Origin: JBCCQH01 sp039024435
Lineage (GTDB): Bacteria > Bacteroidota > Bacteroidia > J057 > JADKCL01
Reading direction: 5' to 3'
Length of the DNA: 43,931 bases
Assembly: GCA_039024435.1 (NCBI GenBank)
Contig: JBCCQH010000061.1
Coordinates: 1-43,931, forward strand
This document shows positions 1 to 8,926 of the stretch, piece after piece. The notes beneath the pieces are model-generated. The model saw only the letters and a list, made by a program, of their open reading frames with translations, ran no database searches and was not told where the DNA came from. The position numbers and the translations under genes were made by a program. How positions within the stretch are numbered: the first letter of the stretch is position 1; each line of letters opens with the position of its first letter.

Positions 1-394
1 CTCCTCCCGCTGGTCGTCGCCATGACAAGTCCACCTCACAACCAAAGAAAACCATCCCCCAACTTGTCATCGCAACGAGCGACGAACGAGCAAGGAGGAG
101 ATTGCGATGAATAAGTAGCAAGCTTTCCCAGAGTGAAGTTCCCGGCTCTCAACAAACCCGCAGCGTGAAAGATGCCTCCTCCCGCTGGTCATCGCCATGA
201 CAGCCACACCTCCCAACCAACGAGAACCATCCCCCAACTTGGCATCGCGACGAGCGACGAAGCAGCAAGGAGAGATCTTTCCCGGAGTGAAGTTCTCGGC
301 TCTCAACAAAACCGCAGCGTAAAAGATGCTTCCTCCCGCTGGTCATCGCCATGACAACCACACCTCGCAACTAACGAGAACCATCCCCCAATTC
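1..394. repeat. Three-unit degenerate tandem repeat downstream of prfB
   Basis: Three related units follow one another: 1-175, 176-329 and a truncated third unit from 330 into the end of prfB. Each opens with CTCCTCCCGCTGGTC followed by a short inverted repeat GTCATcgccATGAC, then an ACCATCCCCCAA block, a GCGACGAGCGACGA block and a shared tail ending CGCAGCGTRAAAGATG. Unit 1 has about 20 extra bases (GATTGCGATGAATAAGTAGC region). Short open frames through the units have no protein-like character. Inference: an interspersed non-coding repeat of the GTCATCGC-type common in Bacteroidota genomes. The array may continue left of the window. Confidence 0.75.
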
Positions 395-1484
395 TTATCC
401 CGTTCCTCCCGATTCCATCAGGAAGGACTTGATGAACGCGTCGAGGTCACCGTCCATCACCGCCTGCACGTTGCTCGTTTCCGTGCTGGTGCGCACATCC
501 TTGACCATTTTGTAAGGGTGGAAAACATAGTTGCGGATCTGTGATCCCCATTCGATGCTTTTCTTTGTGCCTTCGACTTCGTCCCGCGCGGCTTCACGTT
601 TCTGAATTTCGCGCTGGTAGAGCTGGCTTTTGAGCATTTTGATCGCCTTTTCCTTGTTTTGGAGCTGGCTCCGTTCCTGCTGGCACTCGATGACGATGCC
701 CGAAGGTCCGTGGTGGAGGCGCACCGCCGTTTCCACCTTGTTTACATTCTGGCCACCCTTGCCGCCCGAACGGAAAGTGTCCCATTTGATGTCGGCCGGA
801 TTGACCTCGATCTCGATGGTATCGTCCACCGAGGGATAGACAAACACCGAGGCAAATGAAGTGTGGCGGCGGGCATTGCTGTCAAAAGGGGAGATGCGCA
901 CCATACGGTGGACGCCGTTTTCGCTTTTCAGGTGACCGTAGGCAAAATCACCTTTGATCTCCAAAGTCGCACTCGAAACGCCCGTGACATCGCCCAATTT
1001 CTCATCGATCAAGGCCCAGGCATAGCCCCGGCGGTCCGCGTAGCGCATGTACATGCGCAGCAGCATACCCGCCCAGTCATCGCTTTCGGTTCCCCCGGCG
1101 CCCGAATTGATCTGCAGCACGCAGTCCATTTCATCTTCCTCGCGGGACAGCATATTTTTGAATTCAAGTTCTTCCATCGCCTGCACCGCATCGCGAAAGG
1201 CCTCGGCGACCTCCTCTTCAGTGGCTTCGCCTTCCTTGGAAAACTCAAACAGAACCTCCAGATCGCCGATCTTATCACCGACCGCCGCGTGGGCATTGGT
1301 CCAGATCTTGAGGCTTTTGATTTCTTTGAGGATCTTTTCCGCCGCTTTGGGGTCATCCCAGAACCCAGGCGAAATCGATTGATTTTCTTTGTCTTCGATC
1401 AGGGACAGCTTGTGATCGATGTCAAAGGTACCTCCTCAGCGCATTTCTCCGCGCTTGCAAGTCTTTCAGTTGCTCTATAGTCAT
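395..1484 (-). CDS. prfB: Peptide chain release factor 2 (RF2), expressed by programmed +1 frameshifting
   Basis: RF2 recognises UGA and UAA stop codons in the ribosomal A site and triggers peptide release. The product has about 362 residues, the usual length. The stop-recognition motif SPF is at residues ~198-200 and the catalytic GGQ, inside SGGKGGQNVNK, at ~243-245. The first 20 codons (start ATG at 1484) are in a different frame from the rest. They end at an in-frame TGA (1424-1422), and the remaining 342 codons are read after a +1 shift at CTT. Only this shifted reading gives a full-length N-terminal domain. The gene is monocistronic with the repeat array just downstream. A TATGTTTC box lies about 25 bases upstream of the ATG but is a weak promoter candidate. 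Confidence 0.96.
1421..1436 (-). promoter_or_regulatory. prfB: prfB programmed +1 frameshift site
   Basis: Read on the minus strand the site is AGGAGG-TAC-CTT-TGA-C: an internal Shine-Dalgarno-like AGGAGG (1436-1431), a 3-base spacer, slippery CTT (1427-1425), an in-frame TGA (1424-1422) and a following C. This is the classic RF2 autoregulatory arrangement: when RF2 is scarce the ribosome pauses at UGA, slips +1 and continues reading GAC ATC GAT. The internal SD is a perfect anti-SD complement, which stands out because starts elsewhere in the window mostly lack SD sequences. Confidence 0.95.
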
Positions 1485-1564
1485 AACTGAATCTTTAGGG
1501 TTTGTGAAACATAAAAAAGTTGAGGCGATCCACCCGGTCGCCCCATCGATATATGCCCGACCCA

Positions 1565-1963
1565 TCAATAACGGGTTTCGGGACGATAAACATCTTCGAA
1601 ATGTTCGATCTCGGGGTTTTCCGGATCGTCCAGTCCCACCGCAATCACGTCGAAAACGGCGGGCATGTTGGTGAGCTGCCGTTCCCAGATGTAGAACTGC
1701 GCAACCTTGGCCATGAGTTGAAACTTGGTCGAATCGACCGCCGATTCCGGCTTCCGCATCTCGGTATTGCTGAGGGTCTTGACCTCGACAAAATGCAACT
1801 CAGCGGTTGCCACTGGATTTTCCGGACTTTCCCAATACGCCACAATATCCACCTCTCCGTTTTCGTAATTGTAGTTCCGGTCAAATACACGGAATCCCTC
1901 TTCCTCGAGAAACTTCGCCGCGAGGTCTTCGCCCAACTTTCCTATTTCATTGTGTTTCGCCAC
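1565..1963 (-). CDS. yraN: YraN/UPF0102 family nuclease-like protein
   Basis: A 132-residue protein of the UPF0102 family, which has a restriction-endonuclease-like fold and an unsettled role (often proposed in DNA recombination or repair). It shows the family opening GKLGEDLAAKFLEEEGF and the putative PD-(D/E)xK residues NGEVDIVA and FVEVKT. The start chosen is GTG at 1963 (AKHNEIGKLGED follows), because a strong -7 promoter box sits only 4 bases upstream. A longer frame from 2044 would begin upstream of the promoter and adds residues not typical of the family. Slightly longer than typical UPF0102 proteins. Transcription is separate from prfB, with 80 bases between them. Confidence 0.88.
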   Translation of the reverse strand: MAKHNEIGKLGEDLAAKFLEEEGFRVFDRNYNYENGEVDIVAYWESPENPVATAELHFVEVKTLSNTEMRKPESAVDSTKFQLMAKVAQFYIWERQLTNMPAVFDVIAVGLDDPENPEIEHFEDVYRPETRY

Positions 1964-1967
1964 GCGG

Positions 1968-1975
1968 CAAAGATA
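1968..1975 (-). promoter_or_regulatory. Bacteroidota -7 promoter box for yraN
   Basis: Minus-strand TATCTTTG matches the Bacteroidota primary-sigma -7 consensus TAnnTTTG exactly. It ends 4 bases before the GTG at 1963, so a transcript starting at the usual distance would be leaderless or nearly so. No clear -33 TTTG is seen. Confidence 0.6.
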
Positions 1976-2059
1976 GGCTTTTTTTGAATTCTGATGGATT
2001 GATTTTCGATTTCCAATTGCTGCTTCGCGGCATTTCATCAGCAATCGAAAAGCAAAAAG

Positions 2060-2893
2060 TCAATTGTACCCCTGCATCGTTTCGAAGTACTCCTTTTTGC
2101 TGAGGCCGATGACGACGATCTGGACGAAACTCATTTCGGAGAAGTGGTTGCGCCAGCGGGTGATCACATCATCCGCACCGTATTGATCGTACAAGGACGC
2201 ATTGCAGAAGATATTTAGCCGCAAGGTCATCGTTTCAAAGTCGTCCGAGAGCAGCCAGTATTTCTGCGTGACGTAAAAGTCATCCCGGCCCAAATCGGCG
2301 CGGATCCGATCCGTCACTTCCGCGACCACCGAATCGCGATTGGCATTCCAGGGCAGGTCGTCCACCGTGATCGAAAAGTCCCCATCAAAGTCGTATTGCT
2401 TGACATCGCCGTACCAATAGACGCTCGGGAGATTGTCCAATTGGTCGACCGCCACCTGCAACAAGTCCAGGTCCCGAAACCGAATGCGCGACCAACGGAT
2501 CGGCTTGTAGTAACGCCGGTACTCCAAGAAATTATTCATGTCGAACCGGTAGCTGAACGCACCATCAGTGATGTAATTGCACACGAGATTGACCCGGAGC
2601 GTTTTCTGCAATTCCCCGTCCTTGTAAAACTTCAACGCGTAGTGGTAATCGCAGTAGTCTTCAAAGACCTCCTCAAAGTCCCATTTGCTTTGGATTTCCT
2701 TGAGGCGGTACTGATCGGTCATGATGAAAGATCCGAGATCGTGCTGGATGTCCAGCATCTCGTAGTTGATCAGCGATACTCCAATCATTTCCCAGCGGCC
2801 ACTGTCCATTTCGATGTCTTCCAGCAGGAATTTTGCCGGAAGCACTTGAGCTCCTAGGACGAGTGGGAGCAATAAGAGGAGTATTTTTTTCAT
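2060..2893 (-). CDS. Secreted protein of unknown function
   Basis: 277 residues with a typical N-terminal signal peptide (MKKILLLLLPLVLGAQ). The mature protein is rich in Tyr, Asp and Arg (for example EDYCDYHYALKFYKDGE) and has no membrane segment, lipobox or sorting domain that I can see, so a periplasmic or outer-membrane-associated location is likely. I do not recognise the family. It stands alone, divergent from the T9SS cargo gene at 3072, with its 3' end 15 bases from the upstream non-coding flank of yraN. The start is well supported by the signal peptide. Confidence 0.8.
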   Translation of the reverse strand: MKKILLLLLPLVLGAQVLPAKFLLEDIEMDSGRWEMIGVSLINYEMLDIQHDLGSFIMTDQYRLKEIQSKWDFEEVFEDYCDYHYALKFYKDGELQKTLRVNLVCNYITDGAFSYRFDMNNFLEYRRYYKPIRWSRIRFRDLDLLQVAVDQLDNLPSVYWYGDVKQYDFDGDFSITVDDLPWNANRDSVVAEVTDRIRADLGRDDFYVTQKYWLLSDDFETMTLRLNIFCNASLYDQYGADDVITRWRNHFSEMSFVQIVVIGLSKKEYFETMQGYN

Positions 2894-3071
2894 CGTGGAT
2901 GCAATCGTTATTTTCCAGGTTAAAAATACGGCAAAACGGAAAATGGCTCACGGTGCTTTTCCACAGGAATCATCGCCTTTTCCACAAAAATAGATGGGTT
3001 TCGCCGCCATTTTCCTATTTTTATTTGTAGGCCGGCTTGATCGCCCTACAAAACCGCAAACCCAAGTCCCC

Positions 3072-4388
3072 ATGCTAAGAACCATTGTCCCGTTTCTCCT
3101 ATTGCTCGGCGCAATACTTCCCGCCGGGTTGATTGCCCAGACCCCAGTTGCGAATGCCGGTCCCGACCAGGATTTCTGCGTTGGGGACACCGTACAATTG
3201 CAAGGCAGCGCGAGTGGGGCTGGTCCCAATTATACCTATCAGTGGACGCCTGCCCTCGAAATCGACGATCCTACGCTCCCCAACCCGCAGGTGTGGCCCA
3301 GTCAGCCCCGCGATTACATCCTGTGGGTCTCCTCAAACAATGTTCCCAGCCCACCGGATACGGCGCGGATCACCCCCCATGTCATTCCTACGGCGGATGC
3401 CGGGCCGAATCGCGAAATCTGCCTCGGCGATACCGCCGTTCTGGACGGACAGGCCGCGGGAGACACCTTGACTCCATTTTACACCTACCGCTGGTGGCCC
3501 ACGACCGGCTTGAGCGATTCCACTGCCGAAGATCCCCAAGCCTATCCATTTGCGACCACCAGCTACTATTTCCAGGCGACCTCCCTCTGGGGCTGCGCAT
3601 CGCCGATTGATTCCACCACCCTCCGCATTCAGCCAACCCCCTTTCCCGAAGCCGGCGAAAACCAAGTGGTGTGCCAGGGCGATTCATTCATTTTGGTCGG
3701 GAGTTGGGTATGGCTGACCCAGGATTCCTTGCCTGCAAGCACTGTGCTCTACAATTGGAGTCCCGCCCATCTGGTTACCGCGCCCAACCAAGCCGAAACC
3801 AGGGGCCTCGCCGATTCCACCCGTTGGATTTACCTGACCGTGAGCGCCAACATCTGTAGCCGGACCGATTCGTTTTTGGTCACGGCCATTCCCCGTCCCA
3901 ATCCCACGATTACTCGCGCCGGCAACACCCTGTTTGCGACTGGCGGCCTGGCCGGTGCCATGCACCAATGGTACCGCGACCAAGTCATCATTCCCGGGGC
4001 GAACAGCACCGCTTACACCCTTGGGCAGCCGGGTTGTTACAGTGTCATCATCAGTGAAGGCGGCTGTTCCGCCGAATCGGACACCTTTTGCGTCCAGACC
4101 GTCGGGGTCGAAGAATTTGTAGAACGCCTGGGATTTTCCGTCGCGCCCAATCCATTTCAAGGGCAACTGACCCTGGACCTGGATCTGCAGCGGGGCGAAA
4201 GCGTGTGCCTGCGGGCGCGGGACGCTTTGGGGCGGATGTTTTGGGAGCAGGCGGCCCGGAAATACGCCTCGGGAACGCACCGCATTGCCCTGGACACCGG
4301 CGCCTGGCCGATGGGATGGGTGACCTTAGAAGTGATCACCGATACTGGAAGCGTAAGCCGCTCTCTGGTGCGACTGGGCCGCGATTAG
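3072..4388 (+). CDS. Secreted multi-domain protein with PKD-like repeats and T9SS sorting domain
   Basis: 438 residues from the ATG at 3072, which opens directly on a signal peptide (MLRTIVPFLLLLGAILPAG...IAQ); a longer frame from 2994 would place 26 polar residues before it. The body carries three PKD/Ig-like repeats, each with a diagnostic AxAGP/PEAGE...C.GD motif (VANAGPDQDFCVGDT, ADAGPNREICLGDT, PEAGENQVVCQGDS), about 95 residues apart. A type A T9SS C-terminal domain begins near VAPNPFQGQLTLDL and occupies the last ~75 residues. Such proteins are exported through the Por/Gld outer-membrane translocon and released or anchored; this cargo may act in adhesion. No catalytic domain is seen. 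Confidence 0.85.
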   Translation: MLRTIVPFLLLLGAILPAGLIAQTPVANAGPDQDFCVGDTVQLQGSASGAGPNYTYQWTPALEIDDPTLPNPQVWPSQPRDYILWVSSNNVPSPPDTARITPHVIPTADAGPNREICLGDTAVLDGQAAGDTLTPFYTYRWWPTTGLSDSTAEDPQAYPFATTSYYFQATSLWGCASPIDSTTLRIQPTPFPEAGENQVVCQGDSFILVGSWVWLTQDSLPASTVLYNWSPAHLVTAPNQAETRGLADSTRWIYLTVSANICSRTDSFLVTAIPRPNPTITRAGNTLFATGGLAGAMHQWYRDQVIIPGANSTAYTLGQPGCYSVIISEGGCSAESDTFCVQTVGVEEFVERLGFSVAPNPFQGQLTLDLDLQRGESVCLRARDALGRMFWEQAARKYASGTHRIALDTGAWPMGWVTLEVITDTGSVSRSLVRLGRD

Positions 4389-4463
4389 GTCAGAGACGCA
4401 CTTTGTGGGGGTTAGGTTTATTAACAATTTGCCAGGAACAATTCCCCGAGTAACCCGTTCACT

Positions 4464-5534
4464 ATGAGCCGGCTTTCCCGGCTACTGGTGAATATTCGCG
4501 ACCAACTTTACATGTCTACATTACAAAAAACGCTTGATCAAGCCCACAAGCGATTTCTTTCCGAGAAAACCAAGAAGCGCGGTGAGATTGTTATCATCTA
4601 CGCGGCGATTGTTGCGTTTGTCCTGCATCTGCTGGTGATCTTTCTCGTGGATACAGGAATCATCCAATTTGCTACCGAAAGCAAGCTCTTGACCAATCCC
4701 ATCGCGGCGATTTACACGCCATTTTCGTTCATCCTGATCTATGAGATCTACCTGCTGGTGTACTACTTGCCCAAGTCGATCACCGTGTACATCGGTAAGC
4801 AGTACGAAGTCATTACCCTGATTCTGATCCGGCGCCTATTTAAGGATCTCGCGAATCTTCAGATCACTTCTGACTGGTTTCAGCAACCGGAAGACCTGCA
4901 GTTCACCGTGGACCTTTTGGGAACCATCGCTCTGTTTGTCCTGATTTACCTGTTCAATCGGCTCAATCCCAAAAAAGTGAAGCCCAAAGGGAAAACCTCC
5001 ACCAAGTCGGAGACCCTTGTGCGCTTCATTCGCCAAAAACGAGATATTGCCACCTTACTCGTTCCCACCATCCTTATCCTCGCGGTCGTGCGATTGGGCC
5101 AATGGGTCTACGAGCACTGGTTGTCGTTTGGAGAATTTGTCTATCTGGTCAAGGACGTCAACCAAGTATTCTTCGACGAGTTCTTCACGCTGCTCATCTT
5201 AGTGGACGTATTGTTGCTGTTGTTGAGCTTCCTGCATACCCATCAGTTTGCCGTAATCATCCGCAACTCGGGCTTTATCATTTCTACAATCATGATTCGG
5301 ATGTCGTTTGGGGTTGAAGGCTGGCTCAATACCATTCTGGTGGTGAGTGCGGTCATGTTTGGCGTGATTATGCTGTGGGTGTACACGCGCTATTCCAATG
5401 CCAATCTGCACCGCGATACTTCCGAGTCGCCCAGCGCCAAAGCCCGACCCAAGCCACCGGTCGGCCAGGGCGCAGCCGTGTCGGCGAGTGGTGTCTATAC
5501 CCCTGCCGAACCAGTCGAAGTAAAAAAAGCGTAA
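4464..5534 (+). CDS. Multi-pass inner-membrane protein of unknown function
   Basis: 356 residues with about seven hydrophobic segments (roughly residues 42-65, 78-102, 146-163, 196-215, 233-254, 265-284 and 289-308), a charged N-terminus and a Pro/Ala-rich cytoplasmic-type tail. An internal ATG at 4512 (MSTLQKTLDQ) is an equally possible start; the first 16 residues add only a short basic helix. Acidic residues in or near membrane segments (DEFFTLLILVD) hint at ion or substrate contact but prove nothing. No family recognised. It lies 75 bases after the T9SS cargo gene and 85 bases before the vWA gene, all on the same strand. Confidence 0.8.
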   Translation: MSRLSRLLVNIRDQLYMSTLQKTLDQAHKRFLSEKTKKRGEIVIIYAAIVAFVLHLLVIFLVDTGIIQFATESKLLTNPIAAIYTPFSFILIYEIYLLVYYLPKSITVYIGKQYEVITLILIRRLFKDLANLQITSDWFQQPEDLQFTVDLLGTIALFVLIYLFNRLNPKKVKPKGKTSTKSETLVRFIRQKRDIATLLVPTILILAVVRLGQWVYEHWLSFGEFVYLVKDVNQVFFDEFFTLLILVDVLLLLLSFLHTHQFAVIIRNSGFIISTIMIRMSFGVEGWLNTILVVSAVMFGVIMLWVYTRYSNANLHRDTSESPSAKARPKPPVGQGAAVSASGVYTPAEPVEVKKA

Positions 5535-5619
5535 CCATTTCCCGAGTCCGCGTTACCGGAATAGATTAGTTGTTCCATAGAACGACAACTACCCATTACC
5601 ACCTAAATACTCGGGATTT

Positions 5620-7929
5620 ATGAAACGAAACGCTGCGAAAACCTTCGTACTGGTAGTTCTGTGCGCACTTTTTTCCACCGTCACTGGCCAATCCGCCTCC
5701 GGAACCCTGGACCTCACCCTCGTCATCAAAGACGCCCGGGGCCGCGGACTCGCCAATACCGAAGTCGAATTTATCGAAACCCGCACCCGACAGCGCATCC
5801 TCGCCCAAACCGATGGCTACGGAGTGGTCAAGCAGCAATTTACCAGTGGGCGCTACTGGCAATTCAACGTCAAAGACGTCCGGGACTACTTCTTTTGGCA
5901 ATTTGAGGTGCCCCCGGGCCGCAAGTACACCCTCAGCAAGTCGGTCACCTACAACTACGAGCGCTACGAGCGGGAGACCCGCCCTACCGTCGACCGCACC
6001 CGACTTCGCTTGGAGGAAGTCCCCCTCAAAACCCGGCTCAATGATCCCCCTAGCCAAACCGAAGGCATCATTCGCCTGGAAATTCAGCGCGCGGACAAGC
6101 GCCCCCTCGGCCGCTTCCCGGTGGCCCTGACCTGCTACAAGTTGGGCAAAACCTTCACCGCCAAAACGAATCCCGGGGGCATTGCCGTCTTCAAAGTTCC
6201 CCTGGGCCAGGAATACGAAGTCGACCTCGACGGCATCAACAGCTTTACCTACTGCGATCTGATCGACAAGCCCTACTACGTAGCCCGCAAGCGCTTCACC
6301 TACGAACCAACGGAAATCGTAGAGAAGGAAGTCAACGATACCATCGTGCAGAAGCTCAAGCCCGGCCAAAAGGGCACGAGTGGCCGCGTGATCACCACCA
6401 TCACGATGGTCGGAAACGGCAAGGACGTCTGGCGCGAGGAGCCCGTGTTCATCGAGGTCATCGGCCAGCACAAATGGTACAAAGGCGTCACCAATCAGCG
6501 CGGTCAAGTCAGCTTTCTGCTCCCGAAAAGTGACCGCTACATGATCCACGGCCGCTACGAGCCGGACCTGGACGTGCTGGATTACCGCCGTCGCCGGGGC
6601 ATTGGCTACGGAAACAAGCGCATCCTCTACCGTCCCATGGCGAAGTATCAGTTCCCCGCCGAGTACATCCCCACGCCGGAGGATCTGATTTTGGAGGCAT
6701 TTCAGGAATTCATGGACCAGAAGTATCCCGCCCCGGAAGATGGTGCTCCGGTCCGTACCCACGCGGAATTTACCGGTCCGGTTAACGCCAATTCCCGGGA
6801 AGCCGTCCTGCGCCTGGCGTTTGCCCCGCCCTCGGAAGTCAGCAATGAGTTTTCGCCGCCGCTGAACCTGTGCTTTGTCATCGACAAAAGCGGGTCGATG
6901 GCCGGAGACGACCGGATCGAGCAATTGAAATTGTCCATGGAAGCGTTTTTGAACCGTTTGCGTCCGGGTGACATCGCCTCGCTGGTCATCTTTGAGGATT
7001 TTGAAACCGTGGTAATTCCGGCGCGCACCCTCGGGGACCGCAAGCGCTTCAAAGAAGCCATTGTCCGGCTTGATGCCGGCGGCGGGACCAATATTTTCAA
7101 AGGCATGATGGCGGGCTACCAGGAGGTTATGAAAAATTTTCAGCGGGGACGCACCAACCGGCTGATTTTGCTCAGTGACGGATACGGAGTGACGCCGGTG
7201 GATGAAATTCTGGCCGGGCAGAAGACATTTACCGATCAGGGTGTGGAATGCTCGACGGTGGGGGTAGGCGAAAACTACAACTTTGCGCTGCTCAAGCAGT
7301 TGGCCAGCAATGGGGGCGGCCACATTTCCCACGTGGGTGAGGCCAAAGAGATGCGCTCCGCCTTCATGAATGAGCTGGCCAGCGTTTTGTTTCCGGTCGC
7401 GACCGATGTCACGGTGGAAATCACCTACAACCGGCACCTGAAATACAAGCAACTGTACGGTTATCCGCTGAAAGAGCGGAAAGGGCGGAAGTTGGTCATG
7501 AAGCTGCGGAACCTTTACGCGGGGCTGGACCAGTTGGCTTTTGTACGGTTTTCCTTGCCTCAGCCCGTGCCCGAAATCGAAGCCGAGCCGGTGGAGGTAC
7601 GCTTGCGTTGCAAGGACCTGCGCACCGGACAAATGATCGATCAGGTTACCGAGGTAAGCCTCGAATGGAGCGAATCCGGCGAAGACCTGGCCTTGGTGCT
7701 GGACCAGCAGGAAAAGAAGCTGTACACGATTGCCGTGCTGAACCAGTCTTTGAAGCTGATGAGCGACCGGTTTCACGGCGGAGATCCGGCCGGCGCGCGG
7801 CAAGCGATTGACGAAGGATTGGCCTCTCTGCAGAAGGCGTATCCCGGGCCAATGGACCGCGACCTGGCCGAGTTGCACCGCAAGCTACTGGACTACCTGG
7901 ACGTGCTGGAAAAACAGCAAGGCCGGTAA
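5620..7929 (+). CDS. Exported von Willebrand factor A (vWA) domain protein
   Basis: 769 residues with a signal peptide (~1-23). The N-terminal half (about 25-370) carries Ig/carboxypeptidase-regulatory-like beta modules, each opening like LTLVIKDARGRGLANTEVEF. A vWA domain spans about 415-600 with an intact metal-ion-dependent adhesion site: DKSGS at 422-426, Thr in GGGTN (~490) and Asp in LLSDG (~520). A conserved-looking beta domain and a helical tail ending KLLDYLDVLEKQQ follow. Such secreted vWA proteins bind protein ligands through a divalent cation. There is no T9SS domain or lipobox, so the location is probably periplasmic. A strong hairpin follows its stop codon. Confidence 0.88.
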   Translation: MKRNAAKTFVLVVLCALFSTVTGQSASGTLDLTLVIKDARGRGLANTEVEFIETRTRQRILAQTDGYGVVKQQFTSGRYWQFNVKDVRDYFFWQFEVPPGRKYTLSKSVTYNYERYERETRPTVDRTRLRLEEVPLKTRLNDPPSQTEGIIRLEIQRADKRPLGRFPVALTCYKLGKTFTAKTNPGGIAVFKVPLGQEYEVDLDGINSFTYCDLIDKPYYVARKRFTYEPTEIVEKEVNDTIVQKLKPGQKGTSGRVITTITMVGNGKDVWREEPVFIEVIGQHKWYKGVTNQRGQVSFLLPKSDRYMIHGRYEPDLDVLDYRRRRGIGYGNKRILYRPMAKYQFPAEYIPTPEDLILEAFQEFMDQKYPAPEDGAPVRTHAEFTGPVNANSREAVLRLAFAPPSEVSNEFSPPLNLCFVIDKSGSMAGDDRIEQLKLSMEAFLNRLRPGDIASLVIFEDFETVVIPARTLGDRKRFKEAIVRLDAGGGTNIFKGMMAGYQEVMKNFQRGRTNRLILLSDGYGVTPVDEILAGQKTFTDQGVECSTVGVGENYNFALLKQLASNGGGHISHVGEAKEMRSAFMNELASVLFPVATDVTVEITYNRHLKYKQLYGYPLKERKGRKLVMKLRNLYAGLDQLAFVRFSLPQPVPEIEAEPVEVRLRCKDLRTGQMIDQVTEVSLEWSESGEDLALVLDQQEKKLYTIAVLNQSLKLMSDRFHGGDPAGARQAIDEGLASLQKAYPGPMDRDLAELHRKLLDYLDVLEKQQGR

Positions 7930-7952
7930 ACTGAATGACCGGAAAGCACGGG

Positions 7953-7989
7953 CAGAAAACCGGTTCGGGCGCTCCGAACTGGTTTTCTG
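7953..7989. terminator. Bidirectional hairpin between convergent genes
   Basis: CAGAAAACC-g-GTTCGG / CCGAAC-t-GGTTTTCTG forms a 15-bp stem with one mismatch and a 5-base loop (GCGCT). Its AAAA/TTTT is inside the stem, and no longer U-run follows. It lies between the stop codons of the vWA gene (7929, plus) and the unknown gene (8057, minus), so it can serve both. Confidence 0.6.
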
Positions 7990-8056
7990 AGGTATGGGCC
8001 GGAGAAAATCAGGCGCTGCCCAAAAATCCCGTCGAAAATCTCGGGAATTTCCTCCA

Positions 8057-8866
8057 TCAATCAGGCAAGGGAATCTGGACAAACTCAACTTGATCGCGAA
8101 TGGCGATGAGTCGCTTCCCGTGCAAGAAAAAAGGATCGGGGTGCATCCCCCGCATGTCTTCCTCCAGCCAGCCATCCAATACCAGATCATCCTGCCGGAA
8201 AATTGCCAAAGCCAGGGCAAACTCTCCCGGCTTGCCCTCATGCCACGCCACGACCTCCCAATCGTCCCGCCGCAAAATACTCAAGGGCCCGAAAGGCTCA
8301 ATGCCCAACCGGTCTTTCCAACTGAAGTAACGCGGATCCTCGGTGCCTACCGCCTGGGGAAAGGCGAGGCCTTGGGTGCTCTCCGTTTCGTAGGCCTGGA
8401 GGCGGCTTTGAAACGCTTCCTCCTTCCAGTCCTCGATTTCTTCCCGCAATTCCCCCGAACGGAGATCCCTGATTTCGTACCGCCCGGCGCGTTCCAAGAA
8501 TACCTGCTGGGGGAGGGAGCCCCGGAAAACGGCCTGGGGATCCTGCCACAGTGTTTCGCCGGTGGTGCTGGAAATTGCTTCCAGCCCTCGGTGCAAGGGA
8601 AGCCCGGGTTCTTCGTAGCCGTGGAGGAGCAGTACGCCCTCATCTATCTGTTCGATCCCCGTCCACCAATCCGACGCGCGCCGTTCCATGAGCAATTTCA
8701 GTTCGGTTTCCGCCGGGCGAATTGTGGCGTAGCTCACCTGTTTATCCGCTTGATTGCGCAGTTCGAGGGCCACGTCGTCCGAGTGAGGATCGGGGCGTAC
8801 TTTCCAGATGCGAAAGGGGAATTTTCGGTGCTGGGGGACGATATTGGGCGACTCGATATGAAACAT
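8057..8866 (-). CDS. Conserved-looking cytoplasmic protein, unknown function (possibly DUF4905)
   Basis: 269 residues from ATG at 8866, placed about 20 bases after a good promoter box; upstream extension of the frame to 9106 would run over that promoter and over the divergent nfeD gene. The protein is soluble, without a signal peptide, acidic and Trp-rich (IWKVRPD, DWWTGIEQIDEG, YFSWKDRLGIEPFG, DDLVLDGWLEEDMRG), with a mostly beta-strand, propeller-like rhythm of alternating W/D positions. The size and style remind me of the Bacteroidota family DUF4905, but that is memory and was not checked. It is transcribed divergently from nfeD with 60 bases between the starts. Confidence 0.75.
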   Translation of the reverse strand: MFHIESPNIVPQHRKFPFRIWKVRPDPHSDDVALELRNQADKQVSYATIRPAETELKLLMERRASDWWTGIEQIDEGVLLLHGYEEPGLPLHRGLEAISSTTGETLWQDPQAVFRGSLPQQVFLERAGRYEIRDLRSGELREEIEDWKEEAFQSRLQAYETESTQGLAFPQAVGTEDPRYFSWKDRLGIEPFGPLSILRRDDWEVVAWHEGKPGEFALALAIFRQDDLVLDGWLEEDMRGMHPDPFFLHGKRLIAIRDQVEFVQIPLPD

Positions 8867-8887
8867 TTTGCCTATTTTAGCGTGAAA

Positions 8888-8915
8888 CAAAGATAGGACT
8901 CTGGAGAATACCAAA
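8888..8915 (-). promoter_or_regulatory. Bacteroidota-type promoter for the minus-strand gene at 8866
   Basis: On the minus strand, TTTG (8915-8912), 16 bases, then TATCTTTG (8895-8888), an exact -7 box. The expected start near 8882 gives a ~15-base leader before ATG 8866. The spacer is slightly short of the usual 17-20 bases. Confidence 0.6.
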
Positions 8916-8926
8916 CCTGATACCCC

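Noticed and set aside
5596..7878. 760-codon open frame antisense to the vWA gene
   Set aside because: Its codons mirror the vWA gene. The vWA frame has a signal peptide and MIDAS motif, and the antisense frame has none; long antisense frames are expected in GC-rich coding DNA.
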